A stretch of 43,194 bases of DNA, from the NCBI GenBank assembly GCA_040400875.1, contig JBBAPK010000023.1, positions 1-43,194 of the forward strand. Reading direction: 5' to 3'. Below the pieces are notes generated by a model. The model saw only the letters and a list, made by a program, of their open reading frames with translations, made no database searches and had not been told where the DNA came from. Shown here piece by piece: positions 7,189 through 15,437 of the stretch (position 1 is the stretch's first letter; each line of letters starts with the position of its first letter). The translations under genes were made by a program, and so were the position numbers. The DNA is from PBB1 sp040400875 (GTDB taxonomy: Bacteria > Pseudomonadota > Gammaproteobacteria > Burkholderiales > Burkholderiaceae_C).

Positions 7189-8313
7189 TCAGCCAGCGCG
7201 AGCCCGCAGCCAACCCTGCTGCGCCCAGGACTGCACCAGTTCCCACGCCTGCTGCCCGAGCCTGGCCACCGACTTCGCATCGAGCGAGCGTTGATCGGCC
7301 AGCGTTCGCATCAGCAAAGCATCGCGGCCCGAGGCCACAAACGACTCGCCGTTGATGAAGATGTGGTGGTCGTCATAGACCATGCGTGTGCGACGGTCGA
7401 GCACAAGCGCCACACGCTGCGGCAAGTCACAGCCCTCATCGAACCAGACCTTGGGCTTGGGCTCGCTCAGCCACTCGCCGAGCGCGCATTCCAGCGATTG
7501 GGGGGCATCGACCACGCGCCGTACCGCATCGGCTGCAAACTCGACCAGCGCCGCCGGCACGCGCCCCGGCTGATCGGTGGCGCTCTGAGCGGGGTCGCGG
7601 TAGAGCGGCCCTTCGCAAGGATCTTCGCAGCCGTCGAGCATGCGCTGCAAGACGCCTGCACCGATCTCGTCGCGAGAAGGTGCACGAAAACCGATCGACG
7701 CAGTGACGCCTTCGCCGACTGCCACGCCATCGTGCGCCCAGCGCGGCGGCAGGTACAGCATGTCGCCCGGCTCCAGCGTCCAGGTCTGCTCGGGCTCAAA
7801 GTGCTCAAGGATGCGCAAAGGCAAACCGGCCTTCAACGACAAGTCTTTGGCGCGACCCACCCGCCACTGGCGCCGTCCAGCCAGTTGCAGCAAGAACACG
7901 TCGTAGGAGTCGAAGTGCGCGCCGACGCCGCCGCCATCGGTGGCAAACGACACCATCACATCATCGAGCCGCACATCCGGCGCAAATCGAAAGCGCGACA
8001 GCAGCTCGTGAAACTGCAGTTCGTGAAGGTCAACGCCTTGCACCAGCAAGGTCCAGTCGGCGCGCGACAGCGGCGGCAGCTGTCGCCTGCTGAAAGGCCC
8101 GTGGCGCAGCTTCCATTCGGCCCCGCGCCGCTCGATCAGACGCGACTCGACGCCGTCTTTGCCTGCCAGCGCGAACAGCCCTGATCGATCCACAGCCAGA
8201 TCGGCCGCAGGGATTGCCTGACGAATGAGCAGCGGTTTTTTCTGCCAGTGCCGGCGCATGAACACCTGCGGGCTGAGGCCGCCTAGCAAAGAAATGGGCG
8301 CTTTGATGTTCAT
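7189..8313 (-). CDS. RoxA/YcfD-like cupin 2-oxoglutarate oxygenase (ribosomal protein arginine hydroxylase)
   Basis: A 374-residue JmjC-type cupin protein of the ROX family; the E. coli member YcfD/RoxA hydroxylates an arginine of ribosomal protein L16. The Fe(II) triad is visible: H133 and D135 in GAHFDSYDVF and H194 in PPRWAHDG. The N-terminal MRRHWQKKPLLIRQA is the usual family opening after the dimerisation residues, and the C-terminal winged-helix-like part follows residue 260. The ATG at 8313 (MNIKAPISLLGG) is chosen over 8322 and 8385 because homology begins there. The gene is divergent from the FKBP isomerase gene. That L16 is the substrate is inferred from family. Confidence 0.85.
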   Translation of the reverse strand: MNIKAPISLLGGLSPQVFMRRHWQKKPLLIRQAIPAADLAVDRSGLFALAGKDGVESRLIERRGAEWKLRHGPFSRRQLPPLSRADWTLLVQGVDLHELQFHELLSRFRFAPDVRLDDVMVSFATDGGGVGAHFDSYDVFLLQLAGRRQWRVGRAKDLSLKAGLPLRILEHFEPEQTWTLEPGDMLYLPPRWAHDGVAVGEGVTASIGFRAPSRDEIGAGVLQRMLDGCEDPCEGPLYRDPAQSATDQPGRVPAALVEFAADAVRRVVDAPQSLECALGEWLSEPKPKVWFDEGCDLPQRVALVLDRRTRMVYDDHHIFINGESFVASGRDALLMRTLADQRSLDAKSVARLGQQAWELVQSWAQQGWLRARAG

Positions 8314-8379
8314 GCAGAGCATTGTCCACGGGGCATACGCACAGCCGATGCGTGGCGAGCCCTGTGCGATGATTTCCCG

Positions 8380-8901
8380 ATGCAAATACTCTCTCCCTGC
8401 GTCGTCTCACTCACGTGGCGACTTGAAGATGCCCAAGGCCAGCTGATCGACGAACTGGGCGAGCCAGTCGAGTTTTTCTTCGGTGGGGCTGACCTGCTCG
8501 AGCAAGTCGAGGCCTCGCTGCTCGAGCAGACCACGGGCTTCGAGGCGTCGCTGCACATCGAGCCCGAAAACGCCTTTGGCGAATACCAAGCTGAACTGGT
8601 GTGCTTCGAAGACCGCTCGGTGTTTCCCGAGCATCTCGAAGTGGGCATGCAGTTCGACGGTTTGCCCGAAGACGCGGCCACACCGGACATGCCCAGCGAG
8701 GTGGTCTACACCATCACCGAGGTCTATGACTCACACGTGGTGCTCGATGGCAATCACCCACTGGCCGGCATGGCCCTGCGGCTGCACCTCACGGTGTGCG
8801 ATGTGCGCGAAGCCACGCCCGATGAAATCGAGGCGACCAGCGTGGGCCAGCCGGCATTCAGCGTGCTCAATGCGCTGCCGCCGGGCGAGCATTTGCACTG
8901 A
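8380..8901 (+). CDS. SlyD-like FKBP-type peptidyl-prolyl isomerase
   Basis: A 173-residue protein with the SlyD layout: a split FKBP domain (VVSLTWRLEDAQGQLIDE at the start and TVCDVREATPDE at the end) around an insert-in-flap chaperone domain. LEQVEASLLEQTTGFEASLHIEPENAFGEY is the typical FKBP strand-turn with the family AFGEY motif. The His/Cys-rich metal-binding tail of E. coli SlyD is absent; the protein ends EHLH. It likely assists folding of proline-limited proteins in the cytoplasm. It converges on dut with 8 bp between the stops. Confidence 0.85.
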   Translation: MQILSPCVVSLTWRLEDAQGQLIDELGEPVEFFFGGADLLEQVEASLLEQTTGFEASLHIEPENAFGEYQAELVCFEDRSVFPEHLEVGMQFDGLPEDAATPDMPSEVVYTITEVYDSHVVLDGNHPLAGMALRLHLTVCDVREATPDEIEATSVGQPAFSVLNALPPGEHLH

Positions 8902-8909
8902 CTTGTGGC

Positions 8910-9359
8910 TCAGGCCGCCCCGGTCGAACCGAAACCGCCCACGCCGCGCTCAGACGCAGCGAAGTCGTCCACGCGCCGAAAGGCCGCCTGCACCACCGGC
9001 ACGATGACCAGTTGCGCGATGCGCTCGAGCGGCTGCACGGTGTAGGCGGTGTCGCCTCGGTTCCAGCAGCTCACCATCAGCGGGCCCTGATAGTCAGAAT
9101 CGATCAGCCCCACCAGATTGCCTAACACGATGCCGTGCTTGTGACCCAGCCCTGAGCGCGGCAGGATCATCGCGGCCAGGCCGGCATCGCCAATGTGAAT
9201 CGACAGCCCTGTGGGGATCAGGCGCGTTTGTCCCGGCTCGATGAGCAGCGGCTCGTCAACACACGCGCGCAGATCCAGCCCGGCGCTGCCGGGTGTGGCG
9301 TAAGCCGGCAGCGAGTCGGCCATGCGGGCATCGAGCACCTTGAGGTCTATCGTGGTCAT
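8910..9359 (-). CDS. dut: dUTP diphosphatase
   Basis: A 149-residue trimeric dUTPase that hydrolyses dUTP to dUMP, keeping uracil out of DNA and supplying dTMP synthesis. All five motifs are visible: PGSAGLDLRA (23-32), PRSGLGHKHGI (67-77), GNLVGLIDSDYQG with catalytic Asp89, RIAQLV (113-118), and the C-terminal RGVGGFGSTG (138-147). Length and order are standard. It lies 33 bp downstream of coaBC on the same strand, the same dfp-dut order known in E. coli, so cotranscription is likely. Confidence 0.96.
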   Translation of the reverse strand: MTTIDLKVLDARMADSLPAYATPGSAGLDLRACVDEPLLIEPGQTRLIPTGLSIHIGDAGLAAMILPRSGLGHKHGIVLGNLVGLIDSDYQGPLMVSCWNRGDTAYTVQPLERIAQLVIVPVVQAAFRRVDDFAASERGVGGFGSTGAA

Positions 9360-9392
9360 GGCTTGGGCCTGAAGTGAAGAAAAAAGGGCGGC

Positions 9393-10643
9393 TCAGCGAG
9401 CAGCGGGCTCGAGCCGCAACGCCACATCGGCGATCAGCGAACGCGCCAGCGTGAGCTTGTCGGCCTGCGGCAGCTCGCGGTGGCCATGGGCGTCGACCAG
9501 CACCAGCGTGTTGTCGTCACGGCCAAAGGTGGCCGGCCCGAGGTTGCCCACGATCAGCGGCACGCGCTTGCGTTCGAGCTTCTCGCGCGAATGCTTGAGC
9601 AGATCGTAGCTCTCGGCGGCAAAGCCCACGCAAAACGGCCGGCCGGCAACCACCTTTTGCGCCACGGCGGCCAGGATGTCGGGGTTTTCGATCAGCTCGA
9701 ACAGCGGCGCGATCTTGCTGCCGTCTTTCTTGATCTTCTGATCTGACAACTTTGCAGGGCGCCAATCGGCCACCGCTGCGGTCGCGATGAACACATCGTG
9801 TTGCGCGGCCTGCGGCAGCACCGCGTCGAACATCTCTTGCGCGGTCTGCACGTCGATGCGGTGCACGCCGCGCGGCGTGGCCAGATGCACCGGACCGGTC
9901 ACCAGCGTGACGTCGGCGCCAGCTTCGACTGCTGCGCGCGCGATGGCAAAACCCATCTTGCCGCTGGAGCGGTTGGTGATGCCGCGCACCGGGTCGATCG
10001 GCTCGAAGGTGGGACCGGCGGTGATCAACACGCGGCGTCCGACCAGCGGCTTGGGGCGAAAAAATCCGATCAGCGCTTCGAGCAGATCGAGTGGCTCGAG
10101 CATGCGGCCATCGCCCACTTCACCGCAGGCTTGCTCGCCGCTGTCGGGGCCGAAGAAATGCGCGCCGTCGGCACGCAGTTGCGCCACGTTGCGCTGCGTG
10201 GCCGGATGAGCCCACATCTCGCGGTTCATGGCCGGCGCAATGATCAGCGGGCAGCTGTCGATCGCTCGCGCCAGGCACAGCAAGCTGAGCAGATCGTCGG
10301 CGCGGCCGTGCAGCAAGCGGGCCATGAAATCGGCGCTGGCCGGCGCCACCAGCACCGCATCGGCGCCGCGGGTCAGGTTGATGTGCGCCATGTTGTTGGC
10401 GTGGCCGTTGACCTCGCGGGCATCCCAGGTGCTGCCAAACACCGGCCGCCCCGTGAGCGCCTGCAGCGTGAGCGGGGTGATGAACTGCTCGGCCGAGGCG
10501 GTCATCACCACTTGCACCGTGGCGCCTGCTTTGACCAGCGCGCGCGCCAGTTCGGCCGCCTTGTAGCAGGCGATGCCGCCACTCAGGCCCAGCACGATGT
10601 GCCTGCGGTCGAGTTCGCCGCGCGGTTCGGTGGGATCGGTCAT
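9393..10643 (-). CDS. coaBC: Bifunctional phosphopantothenoylcysteine decarboxylase/phosphopantothenate-cysteine ligase
   Basis: A 416-residue two-domain enzyme making 4-phosphopantetheine for coenzyme A. The N-terminal flavoprotein decarboxylase (about 1-190) has LGLSGGIACYKAAEL, active-site H87, the PAMN motif with N140, and C173 in EQACGEVGDGRM. The C-terminal ligase (about 200-416) shows ITAGPTFEPIDPVRGITN, SSGKMG and the KIKK segment carrying the conserved lysine. The ATG at 10643 is close to the divergent EgtD-like gene. It heads a coaBC-dut unit. Confidence 0.96.
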   Translation of the reverse strand: MTDPTEPRGELDRRHIVLGLSGGIACYKAAELARALVKAGATVQVVMTASAEQFITPLTLQALTGRPVFGSTWDAREVNGHANNMAHINLTRGADAVLVAPASADFMARLLHGRADDLLSLLCLARAIDSCPLIIAPAMNREMWAHPATQRNVAQLRADGAHFFGPDSGEQACGEVGDGRMLEPLDLLEALIGFFRPKPLVGRRVLITAGPTFEPIDPVRGITNRSSGKMGFAIARAAVEAGADVTLVTGPVHLATPRGVHRIDVQTAQEMFDAVLPQAAQHDVFIATAAVADWRPAKLSDQKIKKDGSKIAPLFELIENPDILAAVAQKVVAGRPFCVGFAAESYDLLKHSREKLERKRVPLIVGNLGPATFGRDDNTLVLVDAHGHRELPQADKLTLARSLIADVALRLEPAAR

Positions 10644-10696
10644 GGTGTGTGGCGTTTCGCGTTCTCGAAGACAGGCCGCTCCAGGCGCCGCGAATT

Positions 10697-11710
10697 ATGG
10701 TCGCCGCTCAGCCGACACAATCTACGCCACGGTCCCGGCCTCTCGCCACGACCCCTGTCCCCCTGAAAGTTGCTGTGACCCCTTCTCCTTCCACCGGCTC
10801 GGCCGATGCCCGCCGCGAATTGATCGACGGCCTGCTCGCCGCACAAGCGCACACCTCGCCGAAGTACCTCTACGACCGCCTGGGTTCGCGCCTGTTCGAG
10901 GCCATCACCGAGCTGCCCGAGTACTACCCCACGCGTACCGAAGCGGCCATCTTTGACGCCCACGCGATCGATATGGCCAAGGCCATCGGCCCCATCGACA
11001 CGCTGGTCGATCTGGGTGCAGGCAACTGCGCCAAGGCGCTGCGGCTGATCCCGACACTCGCGCCGAATCGCTATGTGGCGGTGGACATCTCGGCCGACTT
11101 TCTGGCCGATGCCGTCGCCGAAGTGCAGCGGCATCACCCGTTGCTCGAAGTCAGCGGCCTCGGGCTGGACTTCTCGGCCTCGCCCGAATTGCCCGGCGGC
11201 TGCCTGAGCGGGCGGTCGGTGTTTTTCTATCCCGGCTCGAGCATCGGCAACTTCTCGCCCGAGCAGGCACGTGGCTTCCTCAAGGGGCTGTGTGACCAAG
11301 CCGCCGATGGTGGGCTGCTGATCGGCGTCGATCTGGTCAAGCCGCTGGAGGTACTGGAGCCGGCCTATGACGACGCGCTCGGTGTGACGGCAGCTTTCAA
11401 TCTAAACCTGCTGCGCCACCTCAACGAGCTCATCGGCAGCAACTTCAACCCGCGCGAGTGGCGCCATGTGGCGTTTTTTAACCAAGCCGACTCGCGCATC
11501 GAAATGCACCTTGAAGCCCGCCATGCCCTGACCGCGGCCTGGCCCGGCGGCGAGCGGCGCTTTGCGGAGGGCGAGCGGCTGCACACCGAAAACTCGTACA
11601 AATACAGCGTCGAGAGCTTTTCGGCGCTGCTGCGCGACGCCGGCTTTTCGCGCAACGAACGCTGGATCGATGAGCGCGGCTGGTTCGGTGTTTTCTGGGC
11701 TCAGAGCTAG
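10697..11710 (+). CDS. EgtD-like L-histidine N(alpha)-methyltransferase
   Basis: A 337-residue protein of the EgtD family, SAM-dependent enzymes that trimethylate the histidine amino group to make hercynine, the first step of ergothioneine synthesis. The signature YDRLGSRLFEAITELPEYYP, the SAM motif VDLGAGNCAKALRL, PGSSIGNFSPEQA and ENSYKYSVE near the C-terminus are all present. The start is uncertain: ATG 10697 and GTG 10649 add a proline-rich tail, while GTG 10775 begins where family homology starts (about 311 residues). No egtB sulfoxide synthase is adjacent, so the actual product in this organism is inferred. Confidence 0.82.
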   Translation: MVAAQPTQSTPRSRPLATTPVPLKVAVTPSPSTGSADARRELIDGLLAAQAHTSPKYLYDRLGSRLFEAITELPEYYPTRTEAAIFDAHAIDMAKAIGPIDTLVDLGAGNCAKALRLIPTLAPNRYVAVDISADFLADAVAEVQRHHPLLEVSGLGLDFSASPELPGGCLSGRSVFFYPGSSIGNFSPEQARGFLKGLCDQAADGGLLIGVDLVKPLEVLEPAYDDALGVTAAFNLNLLRHLNELIGSNFNPREWRHVAFFNQADSRIEMHLEARHALTAAWPGGERRFAEGERLHTENSYKYSVESFSALLRDAGFSRNERWIDERGWFGVFWAQS

Positions 11711-11766
11711 GCACCAAGCCGCATCGCCGGCAGTGCGGGCAGTGCGGGCGGCAAACCCTATCGAAT

Positions 11767-11784
11767 TTTCAGTAAGTTCTGAAA
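11767..11784. promoter_or_regulatory. Inverted repeat upstream of GbsR-type regulator
   Basis: Perfect 6-bp arms TTTCAG and CTGAAA separated by 6 bases, ending 11 bases before the regulator start. The position fits an autoregulatory operator for a MarR-fold dimer, and the site would also control the bd oxidase genes if they are cotranscribed. Function is inferred from position only. Confidence 0.55.
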
Positions 11785-11795
11785 TATCCTTTGGG

Positions 11796-12362
11796 ATGCT
11801 TGCTCTTTCACCACTGGTCAAAAGCTTCGTCAGCCACTTCGGCGAGATGGGCAGTCGCTGGGGCATCAACCGCACGGTCGGTCAGATGTACGCGCTGATC
11901 TTCGTGTCACCCCAGCCGCTCAATGCCGACGAGATCGCCGAGGCACTGGAGTTCTCGCGGTCCAATGTGAGCATGGGTTTGAAGGAGCTGCAGTCTTGGC
12001 GCCTGGCGCGTCTGCTTCATGTGCCGGGCGATCGGCGCGAGTACTTCGAAGCCCCTTCTGACGCCTGGGAAATCTTTCGCACGTTGGCCGAAGAGCGCCG
12101 CCGCCGCGAGATCGAGCCCACCCTTTCCATGCTTCGCAGCGCGCTGCTCGAGACCCCCACCACCGAAGAAGACCGCATCGCCCAGCAGCGCATGAAAGGC
12201 ATGCACGACTTGATCGAACTGATGTCGACATGGTTCGACGATGTTCAGCGCATGGATCACAAGACCTTGGCTCAGCTCATGAAGATGGGCTCCAAGGTGC
12301 AACGACTGCTCGAATTCACCGGCAAGATGAAACTCGTGCCCGGTGGCAAGGCCTCAGCTTGA
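11796..12362 (+). CDS. GbsR/MarR-type winged-helix transcriptional regulator
   Basis: A 188-residue DNA-binding protein. The winged-helix core runs from about residue 20 to 100: INRTVGQMYALIFVSPQPLNADEIAEAL, recognition helix SRSNVSMGLKELQSW, and wing VPGDRREYFEA. GWG/GbsR-like regulators share GRxxGQxxGLLYLS-type starts, matched here as INRTVGQMYALIFVS. The C-terminal half is long and helical, probably for dimerisation. The start is the ATG at 11796, after a perfect inverted repeat. It lies 16 bp before cydA, so it most likely regulates the oxidase operon and itself. The signal sensed is unknown. Confidence 0.82.
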   Translation: MLALSPLVKSFVSHFGEMGSRWGINRTVGQMYALIFVSPQPLNADEIAEALEFSRSNVSMGLKELQSWRLARLLHVPGDRREYFEAPSDAWEIFRTLAEERRRREIEPTLSMLRSALLETPTTEEDRIAQQRMKGMHDLIELMSTWFDDVQRMDHKTLAQLMKMGSKVQRLLEFTGKMKLVPGGKASA

Positions 12363-12378
12363 AAACATAGGCAATTTC

Positions 12379-13761
12379 ATGGACGCAATCATCCTCGCTC
12401 GCATGCAGTTTGCTGCGAACATGACCTTCCACATCCTGTTCCCGACGATCACGATCGCGCTGGGCTGGTTGCTGCTGTTTTTTCGCTGGCGCTGGCTGAC
12501 CACGCGTGACACCGCGTGGCTGGGCGCGTACCGTTTCTGGACCAAGGTGTTTGCGCTAAGCTTCGCGCTGGGCGTGGTCAGCGGGATCACGATGAGCTTT
12601 CAGTTCGGCACCAACTGGCCGGGATTCATGGAAAAGGTCGGCAACGTGGCCGGCCCGCTGCTCGGCTACGAGGTGCTCACCGCCTTCTTTCTGGAAGCGG
12701 GCTTCCTCGGGATCATGCTGTTCGGCCACGGTCGCGTGAGCGAACGCATCCACATGACCGCGAGTTTCCTCGTTGCTTTTGGCACCACCGTCAGCGCGTT
12801 CTGGATCCTGGCGCTCAATTCGTGGATGCAAACACCCGCCGGCCATGAGGTGGTCAACGGCGTGTTCGAGGTGGTGAACTGGTTCGACGTGGTCTTCAAC
12901 CCGTCGTTTCCCTACCGATTCACCCACATGATGCTGGCTTCGGCGCTGACATGCTCGTTCCTGATGGCTGGCCTGAGCGCCTGGCAGATGCTCAAGGGCG
13001 TGGCCGAAACCTCGGCGCCCAAGGTCATGCGCACGGGCCTGACGGTGGCCGCGTTGTTGATACCGGTGCAGATCCTGGTCGGCGACGCGCACGGGCTGAA
13101 CACGCTCGAACACCAGCCGCAGAAGATCGCCGCCATCGAAGGCGTCTGGCACACGGAACGCGACGCGCCGCTGCTGCTGTTCGCCTGGCCCGATGCGGCC
13201 ACCCAGAGCAACCGCTTTGAAGTCGGCATCCCTGAAATGGCCAGCCTCATCCTCACCCACGACCGCCACGGCGAGATCAGGGGCCTCGATGAATTTCCCG
13301 GCCAACACCCTCCGGTTGCGCCACTGTTCTGGGGTTTTCGCATCATGGTCGGCGTGGGCATGCTGATGCTGGCGGTGAGCTGGGTGGGCTGGTGGCTGGC
13401 ACGCCGCGCCAGTTGGTCGGCCGACCGCATCCCCAAGCGACTGCTGTGGGTGCTGACCGGCATGACGTTTTCGGGCTGGGTGGCCACCTTGGCCGGCTGG
13501 TACGTGACCGAGATCGGACGCCAGCCCTTCATCGTCTACGGCTTGTTGCGCACCGCCGATGTGGCCGCCACCAACGTCACAGCGCCCATGATTGGCATGA
13601 GTCTGGCGATGTACCTGGCGCTGTACCTTGGTCTCATCCTGGCCTATGTGGGCGTGCTGAAGTACATGGCAGAAAAGCCTGAAGACCTGGTTGAGAAAGA
13701 CACGCCAAGCCCGAGCAAAGGCCGCAATGCCGCGTCCCTGAACGAAGGCAGCGTCGCATGA
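12379..13761 (+). CDS. cydA: Cytochrome bd-type quinol oxidase subunit I (CioA-like)
   Basis: A 460-residue inner-membrane protein that oxidises quinol and carries haems b558, b595 and d. Ligands seen: H18 in MTFHILFP (b595 or d), H183 in FTHMM and M323 in FRIMVGVG (b558). E98 and E106 of YEVLTAFFLEAGF belong to the haem and proton site. GVWHTERDAP is the conserved GxWxTE-type motif, and GLDEFPGQHPP marks the quinol loop. That loop is short, the feature of cyanide-insensitive CioA-type enzymes. The ATG at 12379 is preferred over a GTG at 12343, which would overlap the regulator. It overlaps cydB by ATGA. Confidence 0.95.
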   Translation: MDAIILARMQFAANMTFHILFPTITIALGWLLLFFRWRWLTTRDTAWLGAYRFWTKVFALSFALGVVSGITMSFQFGTNWPGFMEKVGNVAGPLLGYEVLTAFFLEAGFLGIMLFGHGRVSERIHMTASFLVAFGTTVSAFWILALNSWMQTPAGHEVVNGVFEVVNWFDVVFNPSFPYRFTHMMLASALTCSFLMAGLSAWQMLKGVAETSAPKVMRTGLTVAALLIPVQILVGDAHGLNTLEHQPQKIAAIEGVWHTERDAPLLLFAWPDAATQSNRFEVGIPEMASLILTHDRHGEIRGLDEFPGQHPPVAPLFWGFRIMVGVGMLMLAVSWVGWWLARRASWSADRIPKRLLWVLTGMTFSGWVATLAGWYVTEIGRQPFIVYGLLRTADVAATNVTAPMIGMSLAMYLALYLGLILAYVGVLKYMAEKPEDLVEKDTPSPSKGRNAASLNEGSVA

Positions 13762-14753
13762 GCTTTGACCACGCGCTGCCGCTGATCTTTATGGCGCTGA
13801 TGGGCGTGGCGATGCTGATTTACGTGGTCAGCGACGGCTACGACCTGGGCGTGGGGCTGCTCATGCCGCGTGCGAACGCCGATGAAAAAGACGTGCTCAT
13901 CGCCTCGATCGGCCCGTTCTGGGACGCCAACGAGACCTGGCTGGTGCTGGGTATCGGCATCTTGCTGGTGGCTTTTCCGAAGGCGCACGGCGTGGTGCTG
14001 TCGCAGCTGTACCTGCCGGTCACGCTGATGCTGGTGGGCCTCACGCTGCGCGGCGTGGCATTCGACTTTCGGGTCAAGGCCAAGGCCAGCGACAAGCCGC
14101 TGTGGGACCGGCTGTTCTTTGCCGGCTCGATGCTCGCGTCTCTCTCGCAAGGCTGGATGCTCGGGCGCTACATCAGCGGCTTTGGCGAGGGCTGGAATTA
14201 CCCCATCTTTGCAGCGGCCATCGCAGTCGCACTGCCGGCGGCCTATGCGCTGCTCGGCGCGGCCTGGCTGATCATGAAGACCGAAGGCGAGCTGCAGGCC
14301 AAGGCCATCGCCTGGGCCAAGCTGGCCTGGTGGCCCGTGGTGGTGGGCATGGTGCTGATCTCGCTGGCCACGCCATGGGTCAGCACCACCGTGCGCGAAC
14401 GCTGGTTCACGCTGCCTGCGCTCATCGCGCTGATGGTCATTCCGCTGGCCACCGGCATCTCGCTGCTGGCTGCGCGATTGCTGCTCAACAAGGCCATCGT
14501 ACGCACCACCTTGTGCTGGGTGCCCTTCGTAGCGCTGATCGCGGTGTTCGTTCTCGGCTTCATTGGCCTGGCCTACAGCATCTACCCCTTCGTCGTGATC
14601 GACCGCCTGACCATCTGGGAAGCCGCCAGCAGCCCGGCCGCACTCAAGGTCATCCTGATCGGCGTGTGCATCTCGGTCCCCGCCATCGCCGCCTACACGG
14701 TGTTCTCGTACCGGGTGTTCTGGGGCAAGGCGACGGAGTTGCGGTACGCGTGA
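13758..14753 (+). CDS. cydB: Cytochrome bd-type quinol oxidase subunit II (CioB-like)
   Basis: A 331-residue membrane protein with about eight or nine hydrophobic helices, the partner that scaffolds CydA. It shows the family N-terminus (LPLIFMALMGVAMLIYVVSDGYDLGVG), GPFWDANETWLVLG and LRGVAFDFR. The start overlaps the cydA stop (ATGA, 13758-13761), giving translational coupling. No short cydX-like open frame is apparent in the 62 bp before the next gene, as is usual for CioAB-type operons. Confidence 0.95.
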   Translation: MSFDHALPLIFMALMGVAMLIYVVSDGYDLGVGLLMPRANADEKDVLIASIGPFWDANETWLVLGIGILLVAFPKAHGVVLSQLYLPVTLMLVGLTLRGVAFDFRVKAKASDKPLWDRLFFAGSMLASLSQGWMLGRYISGFGEGWNYPIFAAAIAVALPAAYALLGAAWLIMKTEGELQAKAIAWAKLAWWPVVVGMVLISLATPWVSTTVRERWFTLPALIALMVIPLATGISLLAARLLLNKAIVRTTLCWVPFVALIAVFVLGFIGLAYSIYPFVVIDRLTIWEAASSPAALKVILIGVCISVPAIAAYTVFSYRVFWGKATELRYA

Positions 14754-14815
14754 GGGGGCATCTAAGAATAAGCTTCGGTGCTACCATTGTGCTTACCTAG
14801 ATTCAGGAAAAACAC

Positions 14816-15064
14816 ATGGAAGTCTCGATCCGCAAGATGGGCAATTCGCAAGGGGTGCTGATCCCCAAACCGATCCTGGCGCAAATCGGTCTGGAGGGCA
14901 CGGCCGATCTGCAGGTGCGTGACGGCGTGATCGAGATCCGGGCAGTCCGCCGCAACCCACGCGAAGGCTGGGCCGACGATGCGCGCCGACTGGCCGCGCA
15001 AGGCGGTGATGTGCTGGTGTGGCCCGAAGTGGCCAATGAAGGCGACAGCGAACTGGTCTGGTGA
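14816..15064 (+). CDS. mazE: MazE-like AbrB-fold antitoxin
   Basis: An 82-residue antitoxin with an AbrB/MazE DNA-binding domain (SIRKMGNSQGVLIPKPILAQIGL, residues 4-26, then LQVRDGVIEIRA) and an acidic tail, VLVWPEVANEGDSELVW, likely to plug the toxin. AGGAA lies 7 bases before the ATG. The stop codon overlaps the toxin start. It probably binds its own promoter; a short inverted element (TAAGC at 14769-14773, GCTTA at 14791-14795) lies upstream but is weak. Confidence 0.88.
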   Translation: MEVSIRKMGNSQGVLIPKPILAQIGLEGTADLQVRDGVIEIRAVRRNPREGWADDARRLAAQGGDVLVWPEVANEGDSELVW

Positions 15065-15381
15065 TGAAGGCCGGTGACATCTGGCTGGCCCAGCTCGACC
15101 CCACGGTGGGCAGCGAAATCCAGAAGACTCGACCATGCGTGGTGGTCTCGCCTGACGAGATGAACGACCACCTGCGCACCGTGATCGTGGCGCCCATGAC
15201 CACCGGCTCGCGCCCGGCAGCCTTTCGCGTCGGACTCACCTTTCAGGGCAAGCAAGGGCTGATCGTGCTCGACCAGATTCGCACGTTGGACCGCTCGCGG
15301 ATGGTCAAGCGTCTGGGCGCCTTGCGGCCGCAAACGCTGGCAGCCGCGCTGCAAACCCTGCAGTCGATGTTCGCGCCCTGA
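15064..15381 (+). CDS. mazF: MazF/PemK-family mRNA interferase toxin
   Basis: A 105-residue SH3-like barrel endoribonuclease. KAGDIWLAQLDPTVGSEIQKTRPCVVVSP is the family signature: the GDIW turn and a TRP motif whose arginine takes part in catalysis. VIVAPMTTG supplies the conserved TT, and LDQIRTLDRSRM the last core segment. The ATG at 15064 overlaps the antitoxin stop by one base; a GTG at 15061 is also possible. The pair sits directly before the type I restriction genes, typical of a defence region. Cleavage specificity is unknown. Confidence 0.92.
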   Translation: MKAGDIWLAQLDPTVGSEIQKTRPCVVVSPDEMNDHLRTVIVAPMTTGSRPAAFRVGLTFQGKQGLIVLDQIRTLDRSRMVKRLGALRPQTLAAALQTLQSMFAP

Positions 15382-15437
15382 GTTCGGCGCCAGCCGCATG
15401 GAGAATGCGCCCACCCCACTGCCCGGCGCCTGGCCCC

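Noticed and set aside
14769..14795. TAAGC/GCTTA inverted element before mazE
   Set aside because: Only 5-bp arms with a 17-base spacer; too weak to list as an operator.
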